Assembly (NCBI GenBank): GCA_017303415.1
Contig: JAFLBJ010000001.1
Span: 930,001-994,000, forward strand
DNA: 64,000 nucleotides
Source: Chitinophagales bacterium
GTDB lineage: Bacteria; Bacteroidota; Bacteroidia; Chitinophagales; Chitinophagaceae
Reading direction: 5' to 3'
In this document: positions 26,622 through 36,214 of the stretch, piece after piece
Numbering within the stretch: the stretch's first letter is position 1
Layout of the letters: every line of letters begins with the position of its first letter
The notes under the pieces: model-generated
The model's database searches: none
Told to the model about the DNA's origin: nothing
Seen by the model: only the letters and a program-made list of their open reading frames with translations
Translations under genes and position numbers: made by a program

Positions 26622-27896
26622 ATGTTACAGGTTCCTTTTATACGTCAGCAAACAGCCCTGGTCAAAGAACGTCTTACGATAAAGAATTTCAAGGAGCTGT
26701 CCGTGGTTGACGAGGTATTGCGCCTGGATGAGGAGCGGAAGAAGCTGCAGTTGGAGTTTGACACCACCCAGGCCCGGGTAAATGCCGCTTCGAAGGAGAT
26801 TGGTATGCTGATGGGCAAAGGTCAAAAAGAGGAAGCGGAAGGGAAGAAAAAGGAAGTGGCCGATCTCAAAGCGGTTCTCCAGCCGTTGTCTGAACAACTG
26901 GCGCAGGTTGAAAAGACGCTGGAGACCGAACTGGTCAAATTGCCTAATCTTCCTTCGGAAAAGGTGCAGGCCGGTCATTCTGCCGCCGACAATATAACGG
27001 TTCGGGAAGGCGGCAAAAAGCCCGAATTGCCCGCTGGTGCGCAGCCTCATTGGGAGTTGATCAAACAGTACGATATCGTTGACTTTGAAACCGGAGCCAA
27101 GATCACCGGGAGTGGTTTTCCCTTGTTCAAAGGCCAGGGGGCCAAACTGGAAAGGGCGTTGATCTCTTATTTCCTTGATTTTAATACAGCCGCAGGCTAT
27201 ACCGAATACCTCCCCCCGCTGATGGTAAACCAGGATACCGCTTATGGTACCGGGCAATTGCCGGATAAGGAAGGACAGATGTACTATATGCAAGCGGATA
27301 ATTTTTACATGATCCCTACGGCCGAGGTACCGGTGACCAATATTTACCGGGGCGAGATACTGAAAGAAACTGACCTACCGATACGCATGACCGCTTATTC
27401 CCCCTGTTTCCGTCGGGAGGCCGGTAGCTTTGGTTCCGATGTACGGGGGCTGAACAGGGTCCACCAGTTTGATAAGGTGGAGATCGTTCAACTGGTACAC
27501 CCCGACACGAGTTATGCCGTTTTGGAACAGATGGTCGAGCATGTGGAGCGGTTATTGAACACCCTCGAACTACCTTACCGCATCCTGAAACTTTGTGGTG
27601 GAGATATGAGTTTTGCCTCGGCTTTGACCTATGACTTTGAGGTATATAGCGCGGCCCAGGGGAAATGGTTGGAAGTGAGTTCGGTGAGCAATTTCGAGTC
27701 CTTTCAGACCAACCGGATGAAGATTCGTTTCAAGGATGGAAACGGGAAGACCCAGATGGCCCATTCCCTCAATGGAAGTTCCCTGGCCCTGCCCCGGATC
27801 GTAGCCTGTTTACTGGAGAATAACCAGGGACCGGATGCCATTTCATTACCGGCTGTGCTTCACCCTTATTTTGGGAAACCGGCCATAACCCGGTAG
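26622..27896 (+). CDS. serS: Seryl-tRNA synthetase
   Basis: A class II aminoacyl-tRNA synthetase charges tRNA(Ser) and tRNA(Sec). I start at the ATG at 26622, which gives MLQVPFIRQQTALVKERL, the usual SerRS opening, and 424 residues. The N-terminal coiled-coil arm (about 30-105) is full of Glu/Lys heptads and reaches the long extra arm of tRNA(Ser). The catalytic core has motif 1 near ALISYFLDFNTA, TAEVPVTNIYRGE (serine binding), motif 2 PCFRREAGSFGSDVRGLNRV, and motif 3 SLALPRIVACLLEN. The gene stands alone, transcribed from its own promoter away from the small helical gene. Confidence 0.96.
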   Translation: MLQVPFIRQQTALVKERLTIKNFKELSVVDEVLRLDEERKKLQLEFDTTQARVNAASKEIGMLMGKGQKEEAEGKKKEVADLKAVLQPLSEQLAQVEKTLETELVKLPNLPSEKVQAGHSAADNITVREGGKKPELPAGAQPHWELIKQYDIVDFETGAKITGSGFPLFKGQGAKLERALISYFLDFNTAAGYTEYLPPLMVNQDTAYGTGQLPDKEGQMYYMQADNFYMIPTAEVPVTNIYRGEILKETDLPIRMTAYSPCFRREAGSFGSDVRGLNRVHQFDKVEIVQLVHPDTSYAVLEQMVEHVERLLNTLELPYRILKLCGGDMSFASALTYDFEVYSAAQGKWLEVSSVSNFESFQTNRMKIRFKDGNGKTQMAHSLNGSSLALPRIVACLLENNQGPDAISLPAVLHPYFGKPAITR

Positions 27897-28012
27897 GTAG
27901 AGCAAGAAGTCAGGGAAATTTGTGCAGGGAATCATCTTCAAATTGCACGAATTTTACTAAATATGCGGATTATTCGATTGCTTAAAAATCAAAAAACAGA
28001 AGTTTAACCGAT

Positions 28013-29857
28013 ATGGCCAGACAAGTTCAGGTGGTAGAAGATGTGGTGATCAAGTTTGCAGGAGACAGTGGTGATGGAATGCAGCTTACCGGCAGTCAAT
28101 TTACCAACAATACAGCCCTCTTAGGTATCGATTTGGCAACCTTTCCGGATTTCCCTGCGGAAATTCGCGCTCCTCAGGGAACAATACCTGGCGTGAGTGG
28201 TTTCCAATTGCGTTTTTCCAGTAAACCCGTGTTCACCCCTGGTGATATGTGCGATGTGCTGGTGGCTATGAATGCCGCTGCATTGAAAACAAATCTGGCC
28301 GTTTTAAAAAAGGGGGGAAAGATCATTGCCAATACCGATGGCTTTGATACCAAGAACCTGCGCCTGGCCAACTATCCGGATGGGGTGAACCCATTGGAGG
28401 ATGGCAGCCTGGGGAATTATGAGGTCATCAAGATCGATGTGACCAAACTGACCCGTGAATCCCTGAGTGAGATGACCATGGGGATGAAAGAAAAGGACCG
28501 GGCCAAGAACATGTTCGTGCTTGGGTTTTTGTATTGGATGTATGGACGCTCCCTGGAGAACACCGAAAAATTCCTGACCGAAAAATTTGGAAAGAAGCCC
28601 GATATCCTGGACAGCAATATCAGGGTATTGCGCGCCGGATATAATTATGGTGATACCACTGAAACCTTTACCACCACTTACCGCGTGGAAAAGGCCAAGA
28701 TGGAATCAGGCACCTACCGCTCTGTGATGGGGAACCAGGCTTTGTCATATGGCCTTGTAGCCGCCGCCCAGAAAAGTGGACTGCCTCTATTTCTCGGATC
28801 CTATCCGATTACACCGGCCTCCGATATCTTACACGAACTTTCGAAACATAAGAATTTTGGAGTACGCACGTTTCAGGCAGAGGATGAGATCGCCGCGATC
28901 GCTTCGGCCATTGGTGCCAGTTATGGAGGAAGCCTGGCGGTGACAACCTCTTCCGGTCCTGGTATCGCTCTGAAAGGCGAAGCCATTGGACTGGCGGTTA
29001 TGCTGGAGATTCCCCTGGTGATCGTGAATATTCAACGGGGTGGACCTTCGACCGGTTTGCCTACCAAGACCGAGCAGAGTGACCTGATGCAAGCTTATTA
29101 TGGCCGGAATGGTGAATGTCCCATGCCGATCATCTCTGCCTCCACACCTGCCGATTGTTTTGAAGTCGCTTATGAAGCAGCCCGTCTGTCTGTTCAACAC
29201 ATGACGCCGGTAATGTTGTTGAGTGATGGTTATATAGCGAATGGTGCCGAACCCTGGAAGTTTCCGGTAAGCGCTGATCTGCCAACGATCACTGTAAAAT
29301 TCAAAACCGGATTGGATGAAGGGGAGATCAAGTATCAACCTTACAAAAGGGATGAGAAACTGACACGCCCCTGGGCCATTCCCGGTACACCGGGCCTGGA
29401 ACACCGGATCGGCGGACTCGAAAAACAAGATATCACGGGTAATGTGAGTTATGACCCCGACAACCACCAGCACATGGTGAAGACCCGTCAGGCTAAAGTA
29501 GACATGCTCGCTGACTATATACCCGAACAAAAGATCGACAACGGACCTTCAAAAGGAAAAGTGTTGGTATTGGGTTGGGGTTCTACCTATGGCGCTATCA
29601 AGACCGCCGTTTCTGAACTGGTGGATGAAGGCCATGCCGTAGCGCATGCGCATCTGCGGTATGTACGGCCCTTCCCCAAAAACCTGGGTGATATTCTTAA
29701 GAATTATGACAAGGTGCTGATCCCTGAGATCAACAACGGACAACTTATCAAGATCATCCGCGACATATTCCTGATAGATGCGGTTGGATATAATAAGATC
29801 ACGGGTGTTCCGATCATGAAGGCGGAATTGGTAGAGGAAATACGGAAGTACTTGTAG
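28013..29857 (+). CDS. korA: 2-oxoacid:acceptor oxidoreductase subunit alpha (gamma-alpha fusion)
   Basis: The 614-residue protein is the alpha chain of a ferredoxin-dependent 2-oxoglutarate (or related) oxidoreductase, which makes acyl-CoA and reduced ferredoxin. An N-terminal gamma-like domain (about 1-190, IKFAGDSGDGMQLTGSQF) is fused to the pyrimidine-binding alpha domain. That domain shows YPITPASDILHELSKHK, FQAEDEIAAIASAIGASYGG and IVNIQRGGPSTGLPTKTEQSD. A C-terminal transketolase-like domain follows. The beta chain that carries thiamine diphosphate and the iron-sulfur cluster normally follows in the same operon, but no korB frame is found after this gene. It may be elsewhere or the complex may use another beta chain. 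Confidence 0.93.
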   Translation: MARQVQVVEDVVIKFAGDSGDGMQLTGSQFTNNTALLGIDLATFPDFPAEIRAPQGTIPGVSGFQLRFSSKPVFTPGDMCDVLVAMNAAALKTNLAVLKKGGKIIANTDGFDTKNLRLANYPDGVNPLEDGSLGNYEVIKIDVTKLTRESLSEMTMGMKEKDRAKNMFVLGFLYWMYGRSLENTEKFLTEKFGKKPDILDSNIRVLRAGYNYGDTTETFTTTYRVEKAKMESGTYRSVMGNQALSYGLVAAAQKSGLPLFLGSYPITPASDILHELSKHKNFGVRTFQAEDEIAAIASAIGASYGGSLAVTTSSGPGIALKGEAIGLAVMLEIPLVIVNIQRGGPSTGLPTKTEQSDLMQAYYGRNGECPMPIISASTPADCFEVAYEAARLSVQHMTPVMLLSDGYIANGAEPWKFPVSADLPTITVKFKTGLDEGEIKYQPYKRDEKLTRPWAIPGTPGLEHRIGGLEKQDITGNVSYDPDNHQHMVKTRQAKVDMLADYIPEQKIDNGPSKGKVLVLGWGSTYGAIKTAVSELVDEGHAVAHAHLRYVRPFPKNLGDILKNYDKVLIPEINNGQLIKIIRDIFLIDAVGYNKITGVPIMKAELVEEIRKYL

Positions 29858-29888
29858 GAATAAAAAATTTAAAATAATTAATAAAAAA

Positions 29889-29936
29889 TAAGGAATCAGA
29901 AAGCGGGAGATCATTGACCCACTTTCTGATTCCTTA
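29889..29936. terminator. Bidirectional terminator after korA
   Basis: A 19-bp stem with one mismatch (29889-29907 and 29918-29936, ten-base loop) has a T-rich tail after it on the plus strand and an A-rich tract before it. The AT-rich arms beyond it continue the pairing imperfectly. It serves korA and the convergent DUF1501 gene. Confidence 0.75.
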
Positions 29937-29964
29937 ATTTTTATTATTTCTCAGTTCTTATTTC

Positions 29965-31575
29965 CTAATCCTGCGAGGTCTTCACTACACTGATCACTTT
30001 CTGCAACGATTTATTCTGCAAGCGGATAAAGTACACACCTGCCGGTAAACCATCTCCATAAATATCTACATTATAGGTGCCCGCTGCATAATCTTGGTTG
30101 GTATGTACCCGCACCACCTGTCCCAGTGCATTCATTTGCTGGATGAGGGTGTGTCCGCCTTCGGTAGAGAACTGCAGGGTGGCATTTACCGTATATGGAT
30201 TTGGCCAGAGTTTCAGGATCAGGTTGTTTGATTGGTTATTGGTATCATCAATATCATCCGGGAGTCCGCAAGGTCCACCCTTGATCAGCGGAAGTGACTG
30301 ATAATTTCTCAACAGGATGGAATCGATCAAGGGTTGCTGTACACAGAACCATCTTTCCAGCACGGATGCATACACACTTCTGAAATCATATTGGTAAGGA
30401 ATATTGTTCACTACCTGGATATCCGAAGGGATATCGGGGCTGTTTCCCAATACGCCTTTTTTTACATGTTTACCAAAGAGGAATAGTGGGGCAGCGGCAC
30501 CGTGGTCGGTACCCAGACTTGCATTTGATTTTATCCGCCGACCAAATTCAGAGAAGGTCATTCCCATTACCCTATCATCTTCTCCCATCAATTCAAGGTC
30601 ACGCTGAAAGGCGCTGATACCGGTCGATATCTGCTTCATCAGGTTGGCGTGATTACCGGTTGTGGTATCACTGGCGTTTACCTGTTTTTTATGTGTATCA
30701 AAACCACCGATGGAGACAGTATAGACCTTTGTTTTCAATCCACCCCGGATAAGACGTGCCACGATCTGTAATTGGTGGGCAAGACTGTTGTCCGGATAGG
30801 TTGCCAGGTTATTGGCCCTTTGATAAGCGGCGCGGATGATATCCGAGTAGATTTTTGTTTTTTCCGAGATGATCCTTACATAACGCAATTCCTTATTGGC
30901 GGCAGGGGCCGTCAATGGGTAATCGTTAAATGGATTGACAAAGGTGTAAAGTTTCTCCGGATCGGTGATGCTTAATCCCATGGAAAGGATCGGCCCTTGT
31001 ACTTTTAAGGTAGGTACATTGCTGATCTGGATCGCCAGCGGATCGGGCATATCGGTATTGGGATAGGCATCGGGATAGCCCGGGTATTCATTTTCCAAAT
31101 AACGCCCCAGCCATCCGGTCTTTACACGGTCTAAGCGGTTACGGGTGGCATCTCCACTCATCCAGATATCGGTTGAACGGAAATGCGAGAAATCCTGGTT
31201 TTCATAACCTACAGACTGCACCACATTGAGTTTGCCATCGTTGAACATATTCTGCAGATCGGTCATTGCCGGATGCAAACCAGAGCGATCGGTTCCATCC
31301 AACCGCAGCACTTTACTTTGGGGGATGGCGATATTGGTTCGCGCGTTATAATAGTTTGCATAGACATCCAATGGAATCACCATGTTGATGCCATCATTAC
31401 CCCCGGCCAGTTGGATCAATACCAATACATGGTCATTGGTCGCTTCGCCACCCAATAACCGGGACAGGGAATTATCGGCCGCTGATCCAAAAGCGGTAAA
31501 GGAAAACCCGTTCAGGAACGTGGGGAGAGTAACGGCTGCCGGGACACTATTTCTCAGGAAGTTTCTACGGTTCAT
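29965..31575 (-). CDS. DUF1501-family exported protein with T9SS sorting domain
   Basis: The 536-residue protein starts MNRRNFLRNSVPAAVTLPTF, a twin-arginine-like signal with RRNF. The DUF1501 domain (about 40-430) belongs to the alkaline-phosphatase-like superfamily; it has VLVLIQLAGGNDGINMVIPL, SIGGFDTHKKQ and MGMTFSEFGRR. The final 80 residues form a T9SS type A sorting domain (LKLWPNPYTVNATLQF to VISVVKTSQD), so the protein is carried to the outer membrane surface or outside. DUF1501 enzymes are not experimentally settled; many are predicted sulfatase-like proteins. It ends the operon of the T9SS type B protein and the DUF1800 protein. Confidence 0.9.
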   Translation of the reverse strand: MNRRNFLRNSVPAAVTLPTFLNGFSFTAFGSAADNSLSRLLGGEATNDHVLVLIQLAGGNDGINMVIPLDVYANYYNARTNIAIPQSKVLRLDGTDRSGLHPAMTDLQNMFNDGKLNVVQSVGYENQDFSHFRSTDIWMSGDATRNRLDRVKTGWLGRYLENEYPGYPDAYPNTDMPDPLAIQISNVPTLKVQGPILSMGLSITDPEKLYTFVNPFNDYPLTAPAANKELRYVRIISEKTKIYSDIIRAAYQRANNLATYPDNSLAHQLQIVARLIRGGLKTKVYTVSIGGFDTHKKQVNASDTTTGNHANLMKQISTGISAFQRDLELMGEDDRVMGMTFSEFGRRIKSNASLGTDHGAAAPLFLFGKHVKKGVLGNSPDIPSDIQVVNNIPYQYDFRSVYASVLERWFCVQQPLIDSILLRNYQSLPLIKGGPCGLPDDIDDTNNQSNNLILKLWPNPYTVNATLQFSTEGGHTLIQQMNALGQVVRVHTNQDYAAGTYNVDIYGDGLPAGVYFIRLQNKSLQKVISVVKTSQD

Positions 31576-31618
31576 GGGTTGACTCTTTCGGTTTTTTAAA
31601 TAGGGTTATGGGGCTTTA

Positions 31619-33256
31619 TCAGATTAAATGAAATTCAGGCAGGTTCATCAGGAAACGGAACATATCTTTTAATGCCGGATTGATGACCGCGTTATTATTG
31701 CTGTTCCAGGCATTGGTCCAGGTAGCATCATTGCCTGAATTATTGATCAGAAAATTATTCTTTACATAGGTTTTTGAATTGGCCGATAAGGGATACCGTA
31801 ATAACAAGGCAGTGATATCATCGATCAATTGATTGGGATCGGCGGGGTTCGAAGAGTAAGCCGCAAATGCCCGGCAATCGATCACATCATCCGCTACCAG
31901 GGCATCGGTAAAGTCGGCCCGTTTGGGCAGCGAGTTACTGTTCACCCAGATCTCGTAATACATGGGATCCTGGTAATAGGCCTGCCAACCCGAAACATCC
32001 GGTGGTTGAAACAAGGTCTGCTGCATTTCAGCGGCACGTTGATAGATCGAGTAGAACAGGGGATAGCCTGTTGCGTAATTGGTATATACCGGGAAGGGCA
32101 CGCTGAATTCACGTAGCGTACCGGCGATCATGTCCAGCGGGCTTTTGATATAACAAGCCTGGTTGAGGGGATCAAAGAAATGTTCGCTCCTCAACAGGGC
32201 AGATAAAACAGGTTTTACCTCATAATTGCTGGAGATCAGTAATTGGGCCAGTGGCTCGATCACATCCGTTTCGGTCTGCTCATCGATCTGGTAGTATACA
32301 AACCAGGTATAAAGTTTACGGCAAATAAAACGCGCCGATTCGGTTGTATTGAAGATCATATCCACCAGCGCGTCCACTTCTGTTTCGCCACTATTTGAAA
32401 TTGTAGTGTTATTGTAAAAGGCGGAGAAGGACTTGGTGCCTGTATCATGGCTGCTGGCATCCAGATATGAGGTATATGTATTGCTATTGATCCGCCATCC
32501 GGTCAGCACCCGGGCTGCGGCGATCACATCGTTCTCAGTATATTCCGAACCGGGCCCTTTTCCAACACTAAAGAGCTCCTGTAATTCGCGCGCATAGTTC
32601 TCATCGGGGGCGAGACGGGTATTGAGGTAACCATTCAGGTGGATCAACATGGCCGGGTCAATGGTCACATCCTTCACCAATTGTTTTACATTGCCCAGGG
32701 CATTGCTCCGAAGCAGGTTGTGATGTCTCCACATCATGGTGGCATTGTCTACTTCCTCTACCTGCACCGAGAAATGGTGATGCCAGAAGAGGACCATTTT
32801 TTCCCAGATACTTCTGTTCTGGTTAATGATAAGACCCGACCACCATTTGCGCAGGCTTTCCACACGGAGGCGGTTGATCGAACCACGTATCTCAGAAAAA
32901 CTTGTGGTATTGAAATCATTTACCCAGGTTTGGCCCTGAGGCACACCTGCATCATCATGCATTACACCGTCGTCATCGGCAATCAATCCATAATCACGCA
33001 CGGGAGGGGATACCACCGGGACATTATTCAGCAGCTCATCGATGGCCTGACTGGGCGTAAGCGTCAGGAAATGGTCGATATCCGCTTTGGTCGCACCAAA
33101 CATGGTGCGTTTAAGCAGGTGGGCCACTTCCTGTCTTGTCCAGGTACCCGCATAAGGCGTCAGGTCACTATCCACACGTTCATCGTATGAACGGACCGGT
33201 TCTTTTTTGGCACTTACCTTTTTGCGTGCGGCGGTGAGAAATGCTCTTCTGTCCAT
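31619..33256 (-). CDS. DUF1800-family protein
   Basis: The 545-residue protein matches the DUF1800 family, which nearly always sits beside DUF1501, as here. It starts MDRRAFLTAARKK, then WTRQEVAHLLKRTMFGATKADIDHFL, the family's N-terminal block. HDDAGVPQGQTWVNDFNT, MVLFWHHHFSV, YARELQELFSVGKG and VLTGWRIN follow through the helical core. The C-terminal part includes VSGWQAYYQDPMYYEIWVN. The two His residues of HHHFSV and the ARELQELF segment are strongly conserved. No hydrophobic signal peptide is clear at the N-terminus. It is 24 bases after the T9SS type B gene and 43 bases before DUF1501. The reaction is unknown. Confidence 0.9.
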   Translation of the reverse strand: MDRRAFLTAARKKVSAKKEPVRSYDERVDSDLTPYAGTWTRQEVAHLLKRTMFGATKADIDHFLTLTPSQAIDELLNNVPVVSPPVRDYGLIADDDGVMHDDAGVPQGQTWVNDFNTTSFSEIRGSINRLRVESLRKWWSGLIINQNRSIWEKMVLFWHHHFSVQVEEVDNATMMWRHHNLLRSNALGNVKQLVKDVTIDPAMLIHLNGYLNTRLAPDENYARELQELFSVGKGPGSEYTENDVIAAARVLTGWRINSNTYTSYLDASSHDTGTKSFSAFYNNTTISNSGETEVDALVDMIFNTTESARFICRKLYTWFVYYQIDEQTETDVIEPLAQLLISSNYEVKPVLSALLRSEHFFDPLNQACYIKSPLDMIAGTLREFSVPFPVYTNYATGYPLFYSIYQRAAEMQQTLFQPPDVSGWQAYYQDPMYYEIWVNSNSLPKRADFTDALVADDVIDCRAFAAYSSNPADPNQLIDDITALLLRYPLSANSKTYVKNNFLINNSGNDATWTNAWNSNNNAVINPALKDMFRFLMNLPEFHLI

Positions 33257-33280
33257 GTGCTTAGTTTTTCCTTTGATTTG

Positions 33281-35230
33281 TTATCGGATCAATACCAGGG
33301 TTCCTTTTTCCTGGTGCATCTTATTCTGCAGGTCCAGGTATTTTACATAATAGATAAATACACCAACCGGTTGGGGCTTTCCACGAAACACGCCATCCCA
33401 ACGGTCGTATAATGACTGGCTTTTAAAAACCAGTTCTCCATTTCGATTATAGACCTGCATCGAGTAGCCTGGTGGTACTTTACCGATCGGGCCAAAGAAA
33501 TCATTCTTTCCATCTCCGTTTGGTGTAAACGCCGTAGGAATATGTACTAGAGCCTCGTTGAGTACCACCACTGTGAACTGATCGCTTACGCTACAATCCT
33601 GTGCCAGTGAATTATTAGCACGGTAAACCGTGGTTACTGTTGGGGTGGCTATCGGGTTAGGACAAGTAGTACAACTCAGGGTGGGGTTTGGATCCCAGCT
33701 GATGGTTCCATTTCCGGCAGAGGGAAGGGTGATGGATTCTCCTGCGAAAATGGTATCTCTTTTTTTCAATAATTCAAAGGGACTGGTTAGTAATACCGGG
33801 CGATAACTCAGATAGACCGAGTCATATCCACAGGCATCAAATAATGTGTCGAGGGGAGAAACAAAGTTGGCAAGATTGCAAACCACGGAGTCTGTGGTAT
33901 CCCGCATAGGTCTCTTGAATTTGAGTACCGCAAAATCAGTTTCGCCCTGACCGTCGATGAAATCACCATCGTATGAATCGGAATCACCGGCCAGGTAGTA
34001 CTCATCCTGTGTGGGGTTGTACACCATAAAACGGAGATGGTCATTTGTACTACCACCCCGGTTCTCGGTCCAAAGCATATTGCCCGTAGCATCGAGTTTC
34101 ACCACCCAATAATCCCCTTCTCCAAGGGCACCTGTTACATCGCCATCGTTGGAATAGGAGATCCCGCCGATCAGGTATCCACCATCGGTATCGGTCAGTA
34201 GGGCATTGGCATATTCTGCATCAGAACCGCCTAATACTTTTTGCCAGTTGAGTGTACCATTGGTACCAATATTCACCACCCAATAATCCTGGCTGCCTTT
34301 GGCGCCACTTACATCTCCGTCATTCGAGGTGGTATAGCCAGCGAGGGTAAGAGAACCATCGGTAGCACGGCTCATGGCATAGGCCACATCATTTTGAGCG
34401 CCGCCATATACTTTACTGTAAATTTTATTTCCGTTGAGGTCAATGGCCAGGAGCCATACGTCATAGTTTTTCTGGCTGGGTGGAATATCTCCATCGGTGG
34501 AGTTGGCATATCCGGCAAGGTAGATGCGGTTATTGATGATCTCAAAATCGAGGAGTTCTTCATTTTTTGTGCCGCCAAAACATTTACTCCATACCATACC
34601 CCCCGATGCGTTGATGCGCATGATGACGCCATCTGTATAACCTCCGGTTCCATGGTTGCCGGTGATGTCTCCATTATTGGATGAGGAAGAAGCGGCAATG
34701 AGAAAAGAGCCATCATCCAGTATCTGTAGATGGTTACCGATATCCAGCCCACTGCCACCATATCTTTTTTGCCATTGCAGGTTGCCAGTGGCATCGAGTT
34801 TCAGGAGCCAGATATCTTTGGTGCCTCCATATCCGGCTACAACTCCACCATCGGTGGAATTGGTTTCCCCTAAAACAATATAACCGCCATCGGCGGTTTG
34901 TTCAATGTCACGGGCTGATTCATAGCCGCTCCCACCCCAGGCTCTTTGCCATTCGATATTTCCACAGCGGTCGAGTTTGGCGACCCAGAGGTCCCAATAA
35001 TCACGGGAAGCCAGATTGGTAACATGACCATCCTTTGAATCGGTATAACCCGCCACGATGGTACCGCCATCACTGGTCATTTTTATAACAAATGGAATGT
35101 CAACAGTGGAACCACCGTATTTATTCGCCCATTGAAGCGGAGGTAATTGTGCAAACAGACTTTGCCAGCCCAATATAAGGGCACAGCAAAACAGGATACG
35201 GGATGAGGTTTTCAGCGGTTGGAGGTTCAT
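33281..35230 (-). CDS. Secreted beta-propeller protein with T9SS type B sorting domain
   Basis: The 649-residue protein has a signal peptide (LKTSSRILFCCALILGWQSLFAQ). About seven repeats of roughly 50 residues follow, each with a W-x-K-x-[YFL]-GG-[ST] start and a DGG-x-[IL]-x-AG-x-[ST]-x-S-x-DGD end (about 30-440), a propeller like those of SBBP or WD-like bacterial repeats. Next is a short domain around residues 460-560 containing CTTCPNP. The end is a type B sorting domain (HIPTAFTPNGDGKNDFFGPI to HQEKGTLVLIR), which is used for T9SS export. It is the first gene of a likely three-gene operon with DUF1800 and DUF1501; it could be the surface partner of those proteins. Confidence 0.88.
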   Translation of the reverse strand: MNLQPLKTSSRILFCCALILGWQSLFAQLPPLQWANKYGGSTVDIPFVIKMTSDGGTIVAGYTDSKDGHVTNLASRDYWDLWVAKLDRCGNIEWQRAWGGSGYESARDIEQTADGGYIVLGETNSTDGGVVAGYGGTKDIWLLKLDATGNLQWQKRYGGSGLDIGNHLQILDDGSFLIAASSSSNNGDITGNHGTGGYTDGVIMRINASGGMVWSKCFGGTKNEELLDFEIINNRIYLAGYANSTDGDIPPSQKNYDVWLLAIDLNGNKIYSKVYGGAQNDVAYAMSRATDGSLTLAGYTTSNDGDVSGAKGSQDYWVVNIGTNGTLNWQKVLGGSDAEYANALLTDTDGGYLIGGISYSNDGDVTGALGEGDYWVVKLDATGNMLWTENRGGSTNDHLRFMVYNPTQDEYYLAGDSDSYDGDFIDGQGETDFAVLKFKRPMRDTTDSVVCNLANFVSPLDTLFDACGYDSVYLSYRPVLLTSPFELLKKRDTIFAGESITLPSAGNGTISWDPNPTLSCTTCPNPIATPTVTTVYRANNSLAQDCSVSDQFTVVVLNEALVHIPTAFTPNGDGKNDFFGPIGKVPPGYSMQVYNRNGELVFKSQSLYDRWDGVFRGKPQPVGVFIYYVKYLDLQNKMHQEKGTLVLIR

Positions 35231-35310
35231 AGCAGCGATTCATGGCTATTTAGCAAGGATTGTGCTAAAAGTGCGTGATGAGCGTATTTTCTAAGGGATT
35301 TTACGTGGGG
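35231..35310. other. Upstream region of the T9SS type B gene
   Basis: This stretch between the heptad array and the T9SS type B start has no open frame and no consensus promoter that I can see. It is short, and the promoter of the three-gene operon should lie here. Confidence 0.3.
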
Positions 35311-35470
35311 GATGTTGGATGACAGATGACGGATGACAGATGACAGATGACCGATGACTGTATTAGACGGACGGACCCCCGACTCCCGACTCCGGACCTT
35401 TGTCATCCGTCAACTGTCAACTGTCATCTGTCCTCCGTCATCCAACATCCACCATCCAACCTCCAACCTC
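35311..35470. repeat. Inverted heptad array, GATGACR type (locus A2)
   Basis: The left arm holds seven units at 35311-35359 (GATGTTG, GATGACA, GATGACG, GATGACA twice, GATGACC, GATGACT). The right arm holds ten units at 35401-35470 (TGTCATC, CGTCAAC, TGTCAAC, TGTCATC, TGTCCTC, CGTCATC, CAACATC, CACCATC, CAACCTC twice). Between them lies a 41-base spacer with GACGGACGG and CGACTC repeats. The right arm ends 12 bases from the stop of nth. The two arms have partly diverged. Confidence 0.9.
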
Positions 35471-35482
35471 CCCCTCCCCTCG

Positions 35483-36124
35483 TCACTTCCTTCCCTGAAA
35501 ATACCGGCAAGCCGACTGCAATCCACACTGCTCACACCTGGGTGTGCGGGCAACGCATATGTATCGTCCATGCAGAATAAGCCAGTGGTGGGCTTTGTGA
35601 ATGAGTTCTTTGGGAATATGTTTGATCAGTTCTTTTTCTACGGCCAGGGGGGTGGAAGCGGTTTGTGGTACGAGGCCGATTCGTCTGCTGACACGAAATA
35701 CATGGGTATCCACCGCCATATTGGGTTGTTTGTCGATTACGGAGGTAATAACGTTGGCGGTTTTTCTTCCTACACCGGGTAGTTTAACCAATTCATCCAC
35801 GGTCAGCGGAACCTGCCCATTAAAATCCTGCATTAATTTTTGGGCCATACCGATCAGGTGTTTGGTCTTATTGTTTGGATAGGAAATGCTTCGGATATAG
35901 GGAAACAGCTCTTCGACGCTTGCGCCGGCAAGGGTGTGTGGATCGGGATAGGCTTCAAATAAGGCGGGCGTGGTCAGGTTGACCCGTTTATCGGTGCATT
36001 GGGCAGAAAGGATGACGGCGACGAGCAATTGATAGGGGCTGTCATAGATCAATTCTGTTTCGGCCTCGGGCACATGCGTGGAGAAATAGTCGATGACGAA
36101 TTGAAATCGTTCTTTGCGGGTCAT
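35483..36124 (-). CDS. nth: Endonuclease III
   Basis: A DNA glycosylase/AP lyase removes oxidised pyrimidines in base excision repair. The 213-residue protein has full length. The helix-hairpin-helix is LPGVGRKTANVI with the catalytic Lys (about residue 117), and the catalytic Asp is in MAVDTHVFRVSRR (about 135). The C-terminal iron-sulfur cluster ligands are C-x6-C-x2-C-x5-C in CVARTPRCEQCGLQSACRYF. The start MTRKERFQFVIDYF is typical. It is followed closely by a heptad array; upstream is a hairpin terminator, so the gene probably has its own promoter. Confidence 0.96.
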   Translation of the reverse strand: MTRKERFQFVIDYFSTHVPEAETELIYDSPYQLLVAVILSAQCTDKRVNLTTPALFEAYPDPHTLAGASVEELFPYIRSISYPNNKTKHLIGMAQKLMQDFNGQVPLTVDELVKLPGVGRKTANVITSVIDKQPNMAVDTHVFRVSRRIGLVPQTASTPLAVEKELIKHIPKELIHKAHHWLILHGRYICVARTPRCEQCGLQSACRYFQGRK

Positions 36125-36164
36125 GCTGCAATTTAATCAGGGCAGGGCGATGGGTAAAAATAAA

Positions 36165-36189
36165 AAGCATCCGCCGCAGGCGGATGCTT
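36165..36189 (-). terminator. Terminator after the small acidic protein gene
   Basis: A perfect 11-bp stem (AAGCATCCGCC, loop GCA, 36165-36175 with 36179-36189) is followed on the minus strand by a T-rich tail. It separates the small gene from nth. Confidence 0.8.
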
Positions 36190-36214
36190 GAAAAAATTGG
36201 ATAGAAGGAATTTG

